Assembly: GCF_007655135.1 (NCBI RefSeq)
Contig: NC_045130.1
Location: forward strand, 30,376,605-30,440,604
Source: Punica granatum
Lineage: Eukaryota; Streptophyta; Magnoliopsida; Myrtales; Lythraceae
DNA: 64,000 bases
Direction of reading: 5' to 3'
Part shown: positions 45,200-56,862 of the stretch, piece after piece
How positions within the stretch are numbered: position 1 is the first letter of the stretch
How the letters are laid out: each line of letters starts with the position of its first letter
Notes under the pieces: generated by a model
The model's input: only the letters and a program-made list of their open reading frames with translations
Databases searched by the model: none
Told to the model about the DNA's origin: nothing
Made by a program: the position numbers and the translations under genes

Positions 45200-46335
45200 C
45201 TCTTGATCGATCTCTGCCACTTGGTCCGAACCTGCATCCGCTCCGCCATTGCTCAGCTGACGTACTGAAAGAGGTACACTATGATCGCCATCTAGGGTTT
45301 GCTTAGTTTGGCCCATTCTTTTGCCCTAATCTGTGAGTGGATTGATTCAAATGGAGTTGCTATTGTTTTAATGTAATTTTGCTACGTAAAACTCCTACGG
45401 GTCTGCTTCTGTGCTCGTTTCCATCGCAGAGACCTGCGAAAGATTTAATCTTTGTGCAAAATTAGAATTGGATAGTTTGTCGAAAAAATTACCTCCTTTT
45501 TTTCTTTTTTCTTTTTTAATGTATAAATAGAGTCGCTTATGGATCTTGATGATTGGTGTCGATGGTTCTCATACATGGCTATTGCCTTCTCTGGTTAGGC
45601 TCTTGTGTGTGTGAAGAATCATGGCCGACTCGGAGAATTTGCTTTTGGAAGCTGCGGGCCGAACGGGTGCATCCCCAAGGAAAAGGCGGTCATTACAACA
45701 TATAGAAGGAGACGTCAAGGTTGGTATTTGGTTCGTGGAAGCGATTCTAGGGAAGATTACTCTGACGATGGCTGCAGTTATTTGGGGAGGAAGCCATCGG
45801 GATCTCAAGTCCTTCTGCAGAAGAGATCTGAATCTACGGAGATACACGGTGATCAGGGCGGCCTGGAGGGTGATGAAGACTATGGGGGCTCGGATCCTGG
45901 GGCGGGTAGTAGTGATGAATCTGATTATGTGGGCAGCAATTTGTACGAGGATGACGATGACCGCGGGAAGCCCGTGCAGATGACTGAGCTCCAAAAGAAT
46001 GGATGTTATGCGATCGATCGAGCAACAGAGATGATGAGGACTTTAAGAAAAACTTCATGAAAATGAAGGAGAACGAGGAGGCTTCTCAGGCACCTTCCAC
46101 AGGACGGATCCAATCATCGACTTGTTCTGCTGACAGGGCGGCTGCCAAGGATGGTGCCTTGAACAAGTTGAGGGCAAAGCGGCTAAAGCAGCGGGGAATC
46201 TCAAGTCTAACCATCAAAGGAAGTTCTGATAATTGCGATTTTTCTCTGTCAGGTGAAATCACTTTGCTGCCGGTCTCAATCACTTCATTCAGAGTGATAG
46301 CAAAATTGAGTAGAAGCAAAATCAAGGTCTTATAG
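45200..46335 (+). pseudogene. Truncated, frameshifted copy of the RTF1/VIP5 gene
   Basis: Aligns with 59600-60670. The 5' UTR exon (GCTGACGTACTGAAAGAG), the 5'-UTR intron (donor GTACAC, CATCTAGGGTTT, acceptor near 45596) and the start (MADSENLLLEAAGRTG at 45621) are all kept. The frame then breaks at least twice: GSDSREDYSDDG and MTELQ are read in the 45605 frame, and DFKKNFMKMKENEEASQAPS in the 46003 frame. Similarity ends near the equivalent of residue 240, before the Plus3 domain. Retention of the intron and promoter shows DNA-level duplication, not retroposition. Not expected to make a functional protein. Confidence 0.88.
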
Positions 46336-47440
46336 TAAGCTATATTTTAGGTGGGCTACGGCATCCTAAGGGGGTATCTGCAGATGTTGCTGTCAGTCAT
46401 ATGCACAAATAGTAGTTTTTCTAGTGCAAAAATGATCCTAGGAAATTTTCGTTCTTTCTTTTTTCTCTTTTCTCGTATCTGATTTGTCATTTTGAGCCAA
46501 ATGAAATTAGGTCCCTGTGAGTTCATTATCTCATCACGCGGGGCATCGCTGAGTCTGCAATATAAATTTGGAAGTGCAATAAGTGCGTAGATTGGAGGAT
46601 TTGATCTGGAACACCGAGCAAAAGATAAACGACAGGCTCCCATTTATTACCGGTTTTCGACAATTGGAACTTGTTTTGTATATGAGATGAATGCCTTTAT
46701 TGTAGTAACTGCTATTGCAGAATGAATGTCTATTTTCGACGACAATAAACTAAAGAATGAAGACAGTTACGAGCAATATTTTCTTCACTGTTTCCAGCAT
46801 TTTCATTTTCGCTGTCAAATCTAAGTAGAAACAATGCAATATCAAGTTACTAAATCATAACATAACTACCATGGTTGGTTTCCTTTGGATCATAGCTTGC
46901 ATTGCATTATAGATGGTGTTGGGAAACATGACCCAAATGACAAACCCAAAAGTAATTAACCCGACAAAGGATTCGTATTACCTCTTAAAGATTTTATCAA
47001 GTATCCCAGGAAGTCCGTCTCGTGAAGTTGATCACGTACCGATCCACCTGCAAGGACGAATTAGTAATAGTTGACTCGATAGATCTCGAGCTTCGATGTG
47101 CTTGTTTCAAATTTCAAATATGCAACTCCTAACTGAGCAAAGTAGGCTTTATATCACTCGCGTAGGTAGTATATATTAAAATCGATTGTTATTATTATTA
47201 TCTCCCTTGTAATGATTTAACCGATGGACCAAGCTCCTAGTACTCCCATTTGCTAATTTTCCAAAATTCTAACTCTTCAAAATGATTCTAACCACTGTAC
47301 TCTCCTGAGCTATTCTGACGAAGATTTCGAGTGGGACGGCCTTTAATCCTTTCCATTGTCGAGGGCATCTCAAATCATGATTCATATTTCCAATAGAAGT
47401 CCGATGCAGTAGGTGACCAAGGCTTTTCCCCACTGCAAAA
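46336..47440. other. Spacer after the VIP5 relic
   Basis: No gene is supported. On the minus strand near 47000-47055 an acceptor (TTGCAG) is followed by a short frame ending in a stop, possibly a stray terminal exon, but nothing links it to a gene. Confidence 0.3.
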
Positions 47441-47449
47441 GTGCATAGT

Positions 47450-48270
47450 CGCCATGTGTATATTGGCCTATGGAGTTGGAGCTCACTTCGTTGACGAATA
47501 TCTCCGGATGGCCGAGAGCACTACAACATAATGCTTGGAAAGGTTCGTCTTTGGCGTCGTTGCATAGAGTTCAGGGGTGAATACTTGCGAAGGCCTAGCG
47601 CAGCCGATGTGGAACTCCTGCTACGAATCGGGGAGGCCCGCGGCTTCCCAGGTAAGATGGGCAACATTGACTGTATAATTGACCGTGGAGAAATTGCTCG
47701 AAAGTTTGGCACAGTATGTATCATATGGTTATCATGGTGACTCAAGCTTAGTACTTGAAGCAGTGGCAGGACCTAACTTGTGTATGTGGCATGCTTTTTT
47801 TGGAGTGGTCGGGTCCAACAACGATATCAACATTTTAGCCGTTCACCAGTCTTTGATTTTGTGCTATAAGGTCATGCTACATAGGTACATTTCACTATCA
47901 ATGGCAACAACTATAACTTGGGATATTATTTAGCGGATGATATATACCCTCGGTGGGCGACATTCGTCAAAACAATCCCTCGACCACAGTCACAGAAGAG
48001 TAAGTTTTTTACCAAAACTCAAGAATCAGCATGGAAGGACGTGGAAGATGCATTCAGAGTGTTGAAGGCTCGCTTTGCAATTATACGTGATCCTGCTAGA
48101 TCGTGGTCCCAAGAGAAGTTTGGACTGATTATGAGAGCTTGTATGATATTTGTAGAGCAGGATCATTGAGGATGAGCGAGAAACGTATGATGTCAACATT
48201 GATCCGGCAACCTTGTACGATGCACCCCCCAACGACTGCTTACTACAACCGGAGCAAGGACAACAAAATT
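47450..48270 (+). pseudogene. PIF/Harbinger-type transposase relic (ALP1/HARBI1-like DDE domain)
   Basis: Reading across frames gives the usual order of this family: FVDEYLRMAEST (about 47490), GEYLRRPSAADVELLL then GEARGFPGKMGNIDC (47575-47675; first catalytic Asp in NIDC), LEAVAGPNLCMWHAFFGVVG then SNNDINIL (47755-47840; second Asp), and YYLADDIYPRWATFVKTIPR then WKDVEDAFRVLKARFAIIRD (47921-48095; Glu in DVED). Several frameshifts and missing segments (the HWKWKNCP-type block is lost) show it is dead. Terminal repeats were not identified. Confidence 0.8.
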
Positions 48271-48984
48271 CTTCTCCACTACAAGAATTTTTTCAAAATA
48301 ATATCAGGCTTTGGGATAGAGAAAAGCATCGACAACTATAGGCCAATTTGGTGGAACATATATAGCAACAATGGAAAAACCAAAATGAGGTGTAACTTTT
48401 ATAATAAAAAAAATTTATCGTTCGGCATGTAATTTTTTCTTAACAGGTGTATTTTTCTTTTTACGGCGTGTATTTTTTTTAACGTTATGTTATATTTTTT
48501 ATTTTGATGAATTGTAACTAATTTTAATTTTAATAATTTCTTTTTTTTTCTTTTGTATTTTTAAATTATTTTAATTAATTTACTATTAAGAATTTATATT
48601 AATTATATATAATAGTAGTTATATGCATTTAATTAATAAGTAAGTGGGCCCGGATCAGAGACACCAAAATCAAAGACACGGGTGGAGTATGTGTCTCTAT
48701 TTTTCTGTGGAGTTTGTCTCTGTCTGATGAGGCGCTTATGTGACATTATGAGGCTCAGTTGAAAGATAAGAGAGAGACTCCCCTACCAGAGAAAGCCTAA
48801 AGACTAGCATTATTAGATGCTCTAAATGCTCTATACCTCGAAATTATGAGAGCAATTAATATCTCCCACGATTCCAACCACCTAAAAAAATAAAGTACCA
48901 TCAGAGAAAAAAGAAGAAGATCTCTATAGTTATTTATCTATATGCTGAGCGAAAAAAGAAATGCAGATATATATTAGTTATTCA
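48271..48984. other. Flank of the Harbinger relic
   Basis: Continues the transposon-like sequence to about 48430, then AT-rich spacer. A GTGTCTCTATTTTTCTGTGG-rich stretch (48640-48800) may be the element's 3' terminal part; no TIR pair was confirmed. Confidence 0.35.
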
Positions 48985-50598
48985 TGATCAACTTTGTTAT
49001 TCTTTAACCAGTTAAGAGTATTGTGCAAAAATTCCCCTACTCATAAGCCGAATTATAAGGCTTGATTCTTTATCTCGTGATGATATAAGAATATCCCCAG
49101 CAGAATATGCCAGGGATGATATGATTCTGCAATACTTTTCCCTCCAACTGTAATACTTGACCATATTTGTTAATTAATCTCTTATTTATTCATTTACTTA
49201 TAATACATGAATCAATAGATCAAATGCGCATTATATTGTTGGCATATTCTACTGCTGACAAGCTGGAAAATACCTGCGGAATAATTACGCAAAAGTCCAA
49301 CAGGTTTGCTCTAATTGTCGAACGATTCCTTTAAATTTCAATTTTGAAATCATTCCTAAAATATTTAATATGTTATATTTTGTAGTTCGATTTCTGACTA
49401 GGTGATAACTGATTGATGACATGGAAATACCAGCGTGAAATATTGAAAATTACATGAAAGTCCAATTCATTTGTCCAAATTGTCAATCGAGTCATGTAAG
49501 TTTCAATTTAGTTAAATCAGTCTCAATGTTTAATCCGATATACACTTTTAGTCCGAACTGTGCTAATTGGACATAAGGACTTGAAATAACCGAGAATATT
49601 TATTATAATAATACTTCTAGAAAAAATCAAAAGTTATTTTTCAAATGGAATAAGATGGAATTGTCCATCTTCTTCTCTAGGTCAGTTCTAGTGAGAGCCA
49701 CTTGGGCAAGCCTAGTCATGGGGTCTGCCTCTGTCGACACCACGACCTTCTCTCGGATGCTTTTGAGCTGGTGAAACTAGCTCCAACCTCAACGAGCCCA
49801 AATCTAACATAAGCATTTGAGATCTAACTCGAGGGCTCACTGTAGGCCGGACCATTCCATGCAACTTGAGCTCTCAAGGCTCATAATGTCTCGGTTCGCA
49901 AGCTAGGAATGGAATCCACAAACCCTAACTAAGGTCATGGCTTGAGGGCCCTAGGTTCGCTCAGTTAGGGCTTGAGGACCCCATGTATAACTAGATTTAC
50001 CCTAGTGGTGTGGGCTTGTTGGAGCTCACCCAGCTCTAGCGACCTAGGGAAGAAGATGAACAATCCTAAAAAAAAGTAAGTTATTTGATTTTTTTCATTT
50101 TTTTTATAAATATTATTGTAATATCTATTTTAGGTTGTTTCACGTTGTTATATCCACGTCAGCACTCAATCATGATTTGGACTAAAGGTGTATTATAAAC
50201 TAAATGTTTTAGGGCTAATTTCATCAAACTAAAACTTATAAGACTCGGTTGATAATTCAGACAAACTTATAGGACTTTCACATAATTTTTGTCTTTTTAA
50301 TTTTACATGGACATTTTAATGACTCGTGGAAAATATTTCGCACCGTTATATTCACGTCATACATTCAATCAAGGTTTGGACCAAAAGTATATAACAGGCT
50401 AAACGTTTCATGACTAATATAGTTTAGCCAAATTGCAACTTATAGGAATAGACAATTTGGACAAATTTAAAAGACTTCTACTGTAAATTTCCCAAATATA
50501 TATATTATCAGGGACTTAGGACCCTTGAGTTAGGGCAAACCATTGATTGAGAAATCGTTTTATTTGAGGCAATATGATAGTAGTCATTAAATAAAATA
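48985..50598 (+). repeat. Duplicated low-copy segment, unit 3 (blocks A-C, split)
   Basis: Block A (CTACTCATAAGCCGAATTAT, ATGCCAGGGATGATATGATT) and B (TCTACTGCTGACAAGCTGGA) end at about 49273; C resumes at about 50512 (TCAGGGACTTAGGACC, ACCATTGATTGAGAAATCGT, GAGGCAATATGAT). The 1.2-kb gap is an inserted inverted-repeat element. Confidence 0.65.
49274..50493. mobile_element. Long-TIR MULE-like element, about 1.2 kb
   Basis: The right arm inverted (AAGTCTTTTAAATTTGTCCAA, CTTTTGGTCCAAACCTTGAT) matches 49450-49570 (AAAGTCCAATTCATTTGTCC, ACTTTTAGTCCGAAC); a related copy also precedes it at 49285-49400, so the left arm is duplicated in tandem. The arms extend into the centre (CATCTTCTTCTCTAGGTC facing GACCTAGGGAAGAAGATG). 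The centre is GC-rich without an open gene. Exact ends are uncertain by a few bases. Confidence 0.6.
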
Positions 50599-51573
50599 GG
50601 GTTAATGGTCCAAAATTCACCAACTTCCAATTTTTTGTCAAATCTAGCATGAACATTTTAAAATGGCACGTAAAATCATCAACTATACTTTTGTTCTCAC
50701 GTCTAGCATTTTGTCAATTTTATGGAATTTTACTGATGTGGCACTAACGGTGGACACGTGGCACTAATAATGGACCCATAAATTTTTTAAGTAATATTGA
50801 ATTTGTTAAAATGGATTGAAAACATAAAAGGATCCCATGTTCGGGCCCAGAGTAGTCTAGTAAGCCACAGGTTGCTCCTCGATCATCTCCCTCTATTCTA
50901 GTTCAGCTGGAGTAGTGTCCCTCACCATAAAGGAGTCTAAGAGTTCCCCTATTTTCGCATTCTTAGAGAGCTTTTGGATTGAGAAGCTACTGTATTTCTC
51001 CAAAATCGCATCAAGCTCCTTCAACAAACCCTCCTGCCCCTTCGATGCGATCATTAGCCCGTAGCTCAATTGAGCGTCCGCATCAGCCTTCCGCTTCTTG
51101 ACTCCGCCCTCATCCTCGTCTCTTGAACTAGACTTGGGGTTGGCCTAACTAGAGTTGCAAAGGGAGAAGAAGTAGTGCGACTCGTCGACGCGGACTCCTA
51201 CCTCGTCTTGGTAAGTAACCACTGGATCTCGTCGGCAACCTGGGCGAAGACGATAGTTGAATCAGATTTTTGAGAGAATGGGGTGGTGCTTGAAGAAGGC
51301 GAAGACGAAAGATGAACACGGAAGACGAAGAATGAGGAGAGTGATGGGGATTTAATTTTTAATAAATTTAATATTACTTAAATAATTTATGGATCCACCA
51401 TGAGTGCCACGTATGCACTTTTAGTGTCACATTAACAAAATTTGTTAAAATTGATAAAGGAATTGACAGAATACATGACTTGAGAATGGAAGCTTAATTT
51501 GTAATTTTACGTGTCATTTTAAAAAGTTCATGCTAGATTTGAGAAAAAGTGAAAATTTGATTTTTTTTTTTCC
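50599..51573. mobile_element. Pack-MULE-like long-TIR element with a foreign centre
   Basis: Inverted arms of about 220 bp (TCAAATCTAGCATGAACATTTT, GGCACGTAAAAT, ATTTTTTAAGTAATATTGAA and their mirrors at 51370-51545). The 500-bp centre (50840-51350) is markedly more GC-rich and on the minus strand has a coding look: DEDEGGVKKRKADADAQLSY then GLMIASKGQEGLLKELDAIL and a KLSKNAKIGELLDSFM stretch, about 75 residues, open until a stop. I do not recognise the parent gene. This looks like capture of a host gene fragment. TSD not resolvable in the flanking AT-rich repeats. Confidence 0.6.
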
Positions 51574-51863
51574 TAATAATAATAATAATAGTGGAAGTGA
51601 TCAAAATATTATACATACAAAAAGTCAGTGAATGAAAAGTCTCATTTCAAATATTTTGGATAAGTAGCATATAATGGTGGACGCTCTAAAGTATATGATT
51701 TGTGGGAAAAAGGGGGAAATGTAGTGTACGGAAAATGCTCTCAACGCTTACTAGCAGGCTAGCGTGCACGTGAGGTCGGAACAACGCACGTGACCCCCAA
51801 ATCGCCCATCTTAGCTGTCGAACAGAGCTTCCTCACGACTCTCTGGTAGGTTTCAAGCGACAC

Positions 51864-53118
51864 ATGGCCTGCGAAATGGCCAAATCAGTCGGGGAAATGC
51901 CGGAATCAGCTTCGCAATCGCTAGCAAATGTCACTCAAAGTCACCCGATGTCCGTCTCTGATGAGAAATCGGCCCCCAAAGGTTCGCTAAACTCGAGGAA
52001 AGTCTTCCCGAAAGTAAATCAAAGCCTGGAGTTTTTCAAAGGTGTCAAGCACAACAATGTCAAACCCCCTTCGGAGTTTTTACAGATTGGGGTAGATCAG
52101 TGGAGCTATACCCTAATTGGGCTGTTTATGAGCAAGACTCCCGATTTTGGGAAGGTAGTCTCAGTTGTCAATGGTTTATAAGGGAAGCAGGGGAAGGTAA
52201 AGGTTAGCACAATGGATTCTTTGTTTATTTTTCAATTCCCAAATGAAGAGGTCATGACATGGGTTTTGGCAACGGGACCATGGCATGTGGAGAGGAAATT
52301 CTTGATCCTGTAGAAGTGGAGTCCTGATTTCACTGAGGAGGACCTAAGCTTGAAGAAAGTGCCAATCTGGGTGCAATTATGAAAGATCACGCTTCAGTAT
52401 TTCCATCCCAAAGGTAACAATTACCTAGCAAGTACTATTGGTAAGCCATTGTACATGGATAGAGCAACTGTTCTTCGATCACGATTAGATTGCATAAAGG
52501 TCTGTATAGAAGTGGAGGTTGAGAAGGAAATTCCAAAAGTTTTGAGTGTTGATTTGGGCAATGAATACATAGTGGAGGTATTGGTGGATATTCCTTGGCT
52601 GCTAGAGAAATGTGATCACTGTAAGGTGTTTGGGCATCAATGTAACAGTGCAGTAGCAAAGGAATCAACAGAAGCTCCTAAGTCTGCTAAGGAGGGAAGC
52701 CATTGTAGCTTCTGATCATGCAGCCAAACCTGGTGAAAAGGCCTCCACATCTGTTGTTGATATCTGTGCAGCAGATGCCCCTACCGAAGAGAATACCTGT
52801 GCAACAAATACCCCTACTGAAGAGGATAAGGGTCGAGCAAAACTAAGAGAAGTCTTGAATAAGGAGAAGAGAGACACTCCTACTAAAGGAAAAACCTTAA
52901 ATGCTGCTGACATAATTGAGGAAGTGGAGACTCGAGGAAATGTGGCCAGTTTAGATGATGAATGGGATAGTGTTGCTAAGAAGAAAGAAGTTCAGTTTAG
53001 GGATACAAGTAAACTAAGAAGCGCAACGATGGAAGTGGCGCAAAAAATTCTGAAAGTGCAGGGAAAAAGGAAGTCGAGGACGGGCAAGGGAGGTAAACCC
53101 CCTAAGCTACTATCATGA
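51864..53118 (+). pseudogene. LINE ORF1 (DUF4283 / CCHC-type nucleic-acid-binding protein), broken
   Basis: In one frame, WSYTLIGLFMSKTPDFGKVV then FQFPNEEVMTWVLATGPWHV is the DUF4283 signature of plant L1-type ORF1. IPWLLEKCDHCKVFGH follows (zinc-knuckle start, CX2C then H; the last Cys spacing is short). In-frame stops interrupt at 52179-52181, 52312-52314 and about 52380, and a frame change follows 52715. The rest is Lys/Glu-rich (DEWDSVAKKKEVQF). Confidence 0.8.
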
Positions 53119-56100
53119 TAATTGATTCCTAAAATGTTAGAGGGCTAAATGACCCTTTTAAGCAGAAAATGTTTCATAAGTTTATGAAGGATCATGATAT
53201 AGGAGTTTTTGCTATCATTGAGATGAGGGTTAAAGAGAATAACTGTAAAAGGATTATAGATAAGTGGAGAGGTTGGTATTTGGTGGAGAATTATCAATTC
53301 GCTAATAATGGTACGTTGTGGATAATGGTATGGGGGGATTTGCAAGTGCAAATACTTGGCAAATCTAGTCAATTTATACATCTTTTGTTAAATGTTCCCA
53401 AAGCAGTTGGCTAGATTGTAGTTACTTTTGTTTATGCTTCAAATGATCTGTTAGAAAGAATGGGTTTATGGCATGATTTGAAGACCTTGGCTGGAAGTAT
53501 GAGGTATAGTTGGGCATTGATGGGTGAATTTAATGCAGTTAAAGAATCAGAAGAGGTTAAAGTAGTTGGAAGGAAGGTAGTTATTGATCAGAGTATGAAG
53601 GATTTTGCTAATTTCATCACCTCAACGAGCTTACGGACCACCCCTTTGTAGGTTGTTACTACGCGTGGAGTAATAAATGACAAGAGGGATTCCAGACCAG
53701 GAAATTAGATAGGGCCTTGGTAAATGATGTGTGGTTTCAAGTGGGTATTGTATCAGCTGTGAAGTTTCTTCCACCAGGTATTTTTGATCATAGTCTGGCA
53801 TTACTAAGGTTTGGTGACAAGGAGAATGTTGGCCCTAAGTCATTCAAATTCTTTCACTTTTGGGCTGAACACCCGGAGTATATGGAGGTAGTGGGACGTG
53901 TTTGGTCGGAGGTCCAAGAAGGTAACAAATGGCTGTGTTGTATAAGAAGTTGAGGAACCTCAAGAGGCATCTAAGGGACTTTAATAGAACTCAATTTGGG
54001 AATGTGCACTCGAAGGTTGCTGAACTGCATACAAAGTTCGTTCATGTTCAAACTTCTCTACTGGGAAGTGACAATGTGTCCACTGAAACTATCGAGAAGG
54101 AGGTGGACTTTAGGGTTCAGCTGTTAGAAACTATTGACAAAGAGGAGAAATTCTTGGGCCAAAAGTCCAGGATGGCATGGCTGAAAGCGGAAGACCAAAA
54201 TACTGCTTTTTTCCACATATCAGTAAAGGAAAGGAATGTAAGAACTACCATACAGGTTCTTTACACTACTTCAGGGGAAAAGTTGGAAAGGGTGCAGGAA
54301 ATAAAAGCAAAAGCAGTGAATTTCTATCAGGGTCTCTTGGGTAGTCGAGATGAACGAATTATGGGGGTCTCGGCTGTACAACTTTCTTCTATCCTTAAAA
54401 GGAAGGTCTCTCACACCAAATCTCAATCACTCATGTCACCTATCACTAAAGAGGAGATTAAAGCAGCTCTGTTCTCGATGGGGAATGACAAGTCCCTTGG
54501 CCCAGATGGCTTCACGATGTATTTCTATAAGCATGCATGGCAAATTGTTCAAAAAGATTTTATTGGTGCAATGCAACATTATTTTTCTCCAGGTGAGCTT
54601 CGCAGGGAGGTGAATTCAACGATTATAGCTCTTGTTCCAAAGAAGGAAAAAGCTTATCGTATGAAGGATTTTCGGCCTATATCATACTATAATGTGGTAT
54701 ATAAGTGTATTACAAAGGTGCTCACTAACAGACTAAAGGAAGTGCTCCCTAATATTATTAGCTTGAACCAAACAACGTTTGTGCAGGGAAGGAAAATTCT
54801 TAATAATGTTTTACTTGCTCACGAGCTTGTGGGGAACTATCACAGACAAGTGGTATCTTCTCGTTGTGCCATAAAGATTGATCTAATGAAGGCCTTTGAT
54901 TCTTTAAACTGGGATTTCATTCTTAACAGCCTGGAGGCCATGGGATTTCCTCTCACATTTCTCGGGTGCTTATTTCTCGGGGACAATCAATGGGTCCCTA
55001 GCCGAATACTTTGCAGGCCAGCGGGGACTAAGGCAGGGAGATCATTTATCCCCTTATCTATTTGTCATTACCATGGATGTCTTCTCAAACCTTTTAGACA
55101 CTATTGTAGTTGAAGGTAGAATTGATTTTCACTCAAGATGTAAGCCTCTAAAGCTAACTCATCTTTGTTTTGCGGATGATTTGTTTTTATTCACAAATGG
55201 CTCTAAGGAGTCTATCATTGCTATTATGAATGTGTTGAATACCTTCTATTATTGGTCCGGATTAAAGCTAAATCCTGAGAAATCTGAAATCTTTACGGGA
55301 GGCATTAATGAGGATAGTGTTTCTGAACTTGTGTCTTGTTCTGGGTTCAAGGGAGGAACATTACCTGTGCAATACTTGAGGCTACTTCTACTTTCTGGAA
55401 AGTCTCTGTGAAGAATTGTGAGACTCTATTAGAGACAATCGTGAAAAGAATCAAGACCCGGTCTGTGAAATATTTGTCTTATGCAGGTAGAGTGCAGTTG
55501 ATCAACTCTCTACTCTTCAGTATGGCTAGCTATTGGTGTTCTCACTTCATTCTTCCAATAAAAGTCATCAGATTAGTATAAAAAAAAGTGTAGATCCTTC
55601 TTCTGGATAGGCCTAGAGCAACATACAGGTAGGGGCAAAGTCAATTGGGAAGTTGTATGCCTACCAAAAGCTGAATGAGGTATTGGCATCAAGGATCTAG
55701 CTTTATGGAACAAAGTATGTGTGCTTAAAAACTTATGATCTCTCCTAGTGAGTTATGGATCTCTTTGGGTGGGTTGGGTTGCTAAATACTTGATCAAAGG
55801 CCGAAGCATTTGGTCTTTACGACAACTTGGAGATTGTTCATGGAACTGGAGGAAACTTATGCAATTTAGAGCTTTGAAGTTTAGGACCATTGATTAACTT
55901 TTGTTCTAGGGGATCATAGGGTTTTCCATCACTTAGAGAACATGTAACAGTTAGTACGATTTTGATGGTGAGTTATTGGCACTGGCCGAGGAGTTCGGAC
56001 CTGCAGGCTGCTTTCATTCGGGACCTAGCTGTAGCAATTGAACTCTCCAATCAGGATAGAATCATATGGACACATCACAAATATGGATAATTTTCTATAG

Positions 56101-56585
56101 CCAGTGCCTGGAAGTGTTTCAGAATCAGAGGATCGAAAATGGAATGGAGGAATGCATTTTGGTTTTATGGGCAACTGCCTTGATCATCTTTTATAAGTTG
56201 GTTTTGTGTGCATAATAGGTTGAATACAAAGAACCGATTACTAAAATGGAAGATTTCGCTAGCTGCAGCTGAATGTGAATTTTGTAGTATGCAGTTGGAG
56301 ACTCGAGATCATCTCTTTTTTTAATGTCTAGTTACTCAAGGAATTTGGAGAAGTTTATTGGCTCAACTTGGCTTGCATATATCCACCATGGATTGGAATA
56401 CGGAGTTCTACTGGTTCTTTTCTCTTCACGGCAAGATGCTCGATGTTATCTGCCTCAAGCTTCTTTGGACTCATTTGGAGGGAGAGAAATGTTAGGCTTT
56501 ATCAAAAGCAAATCTTGTCACCAGCCGCTATAGTTCGGAAGATCATTGCAGATGTGCAAGCGAAGTTGTCTATTCATCCCCGAGT
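53119..56585 (+). pseudogene. LINE ORF2 (endonuclease-reverse transcriptase), broken
   Basis: Endonuclease part 53119-53950: NVRGLNDP, YSWALMGEFNAV, IFDHSLALLRF (Asp/His of the usual SDH motif, first residue changed). Reverse transcriptase 53929-55411: MGNDKSLGPDGFTMYFYKHA, LVPKKEKAYRMKDFRPISYY, LNQTTFVQGRKILNNVLLAH, IKIDLMKAFDSLNWDFI, then after a frame change near 55050 THLCFADDLFLF with the catalytic DD. A zf-RVT-like region (CEFCSMQLETRDHLFF) lies near 56275-56325. Several frame changes (near 53410, 53650, 55050, 55390) and stops. Confidence 0.85.
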
Positions 56586-56862
56586 CTAATTTAAAATTGT
56601 ATATTATATCTTAGTGGTGCACATGATTCACCCTTTTGATGTTGCTCATAGCTAAATTGTATAATTTTGGAGTAGACTTCTGAGGTTTCTTATTTTGTAA
56701 GGATTATACAAGTGTAGCAGGTTCTTTTGATGTTAATACATTTTGCTATTAATGAAGTATTGCCATTAATCCAAAAAAAAATGGTGGACGCTCTAATAAT
56801 TATATATTATATATAGATATATAGATTAGCCTACTACTACTAATAATAACAATAGTAATAGT

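Larger units (their letters stand above)
51690..56780 (+). mobile_element. Full-length, dead L1-type LINE with 16-bp TSD
   Basis: ATGGTGGACGCTCTAA at 51674-51689 is repeated exactly at 56781-56796, immediately after a 3' A tract (56773-56781). Order inside: ORF1 with a DUF4283-type region and a zinc knuckle, ORF2 with an endonuclease, reverse transcriptase (FADD box) and a terminal zinc-binding/RNase H-side region. Length (about 5.1 kb) and the intact left TSD indicate a near full-length insertion. Multiple stops and frameshifts make it inactive. Confidence 0.9.

Noticed and set aside
47000..47060. Possible terminal exon on the minus strand after a TTGCAG acceptor
   Set aside because: Only about 17 codons and no upstream exon within reach; cannot be tied to a gene.
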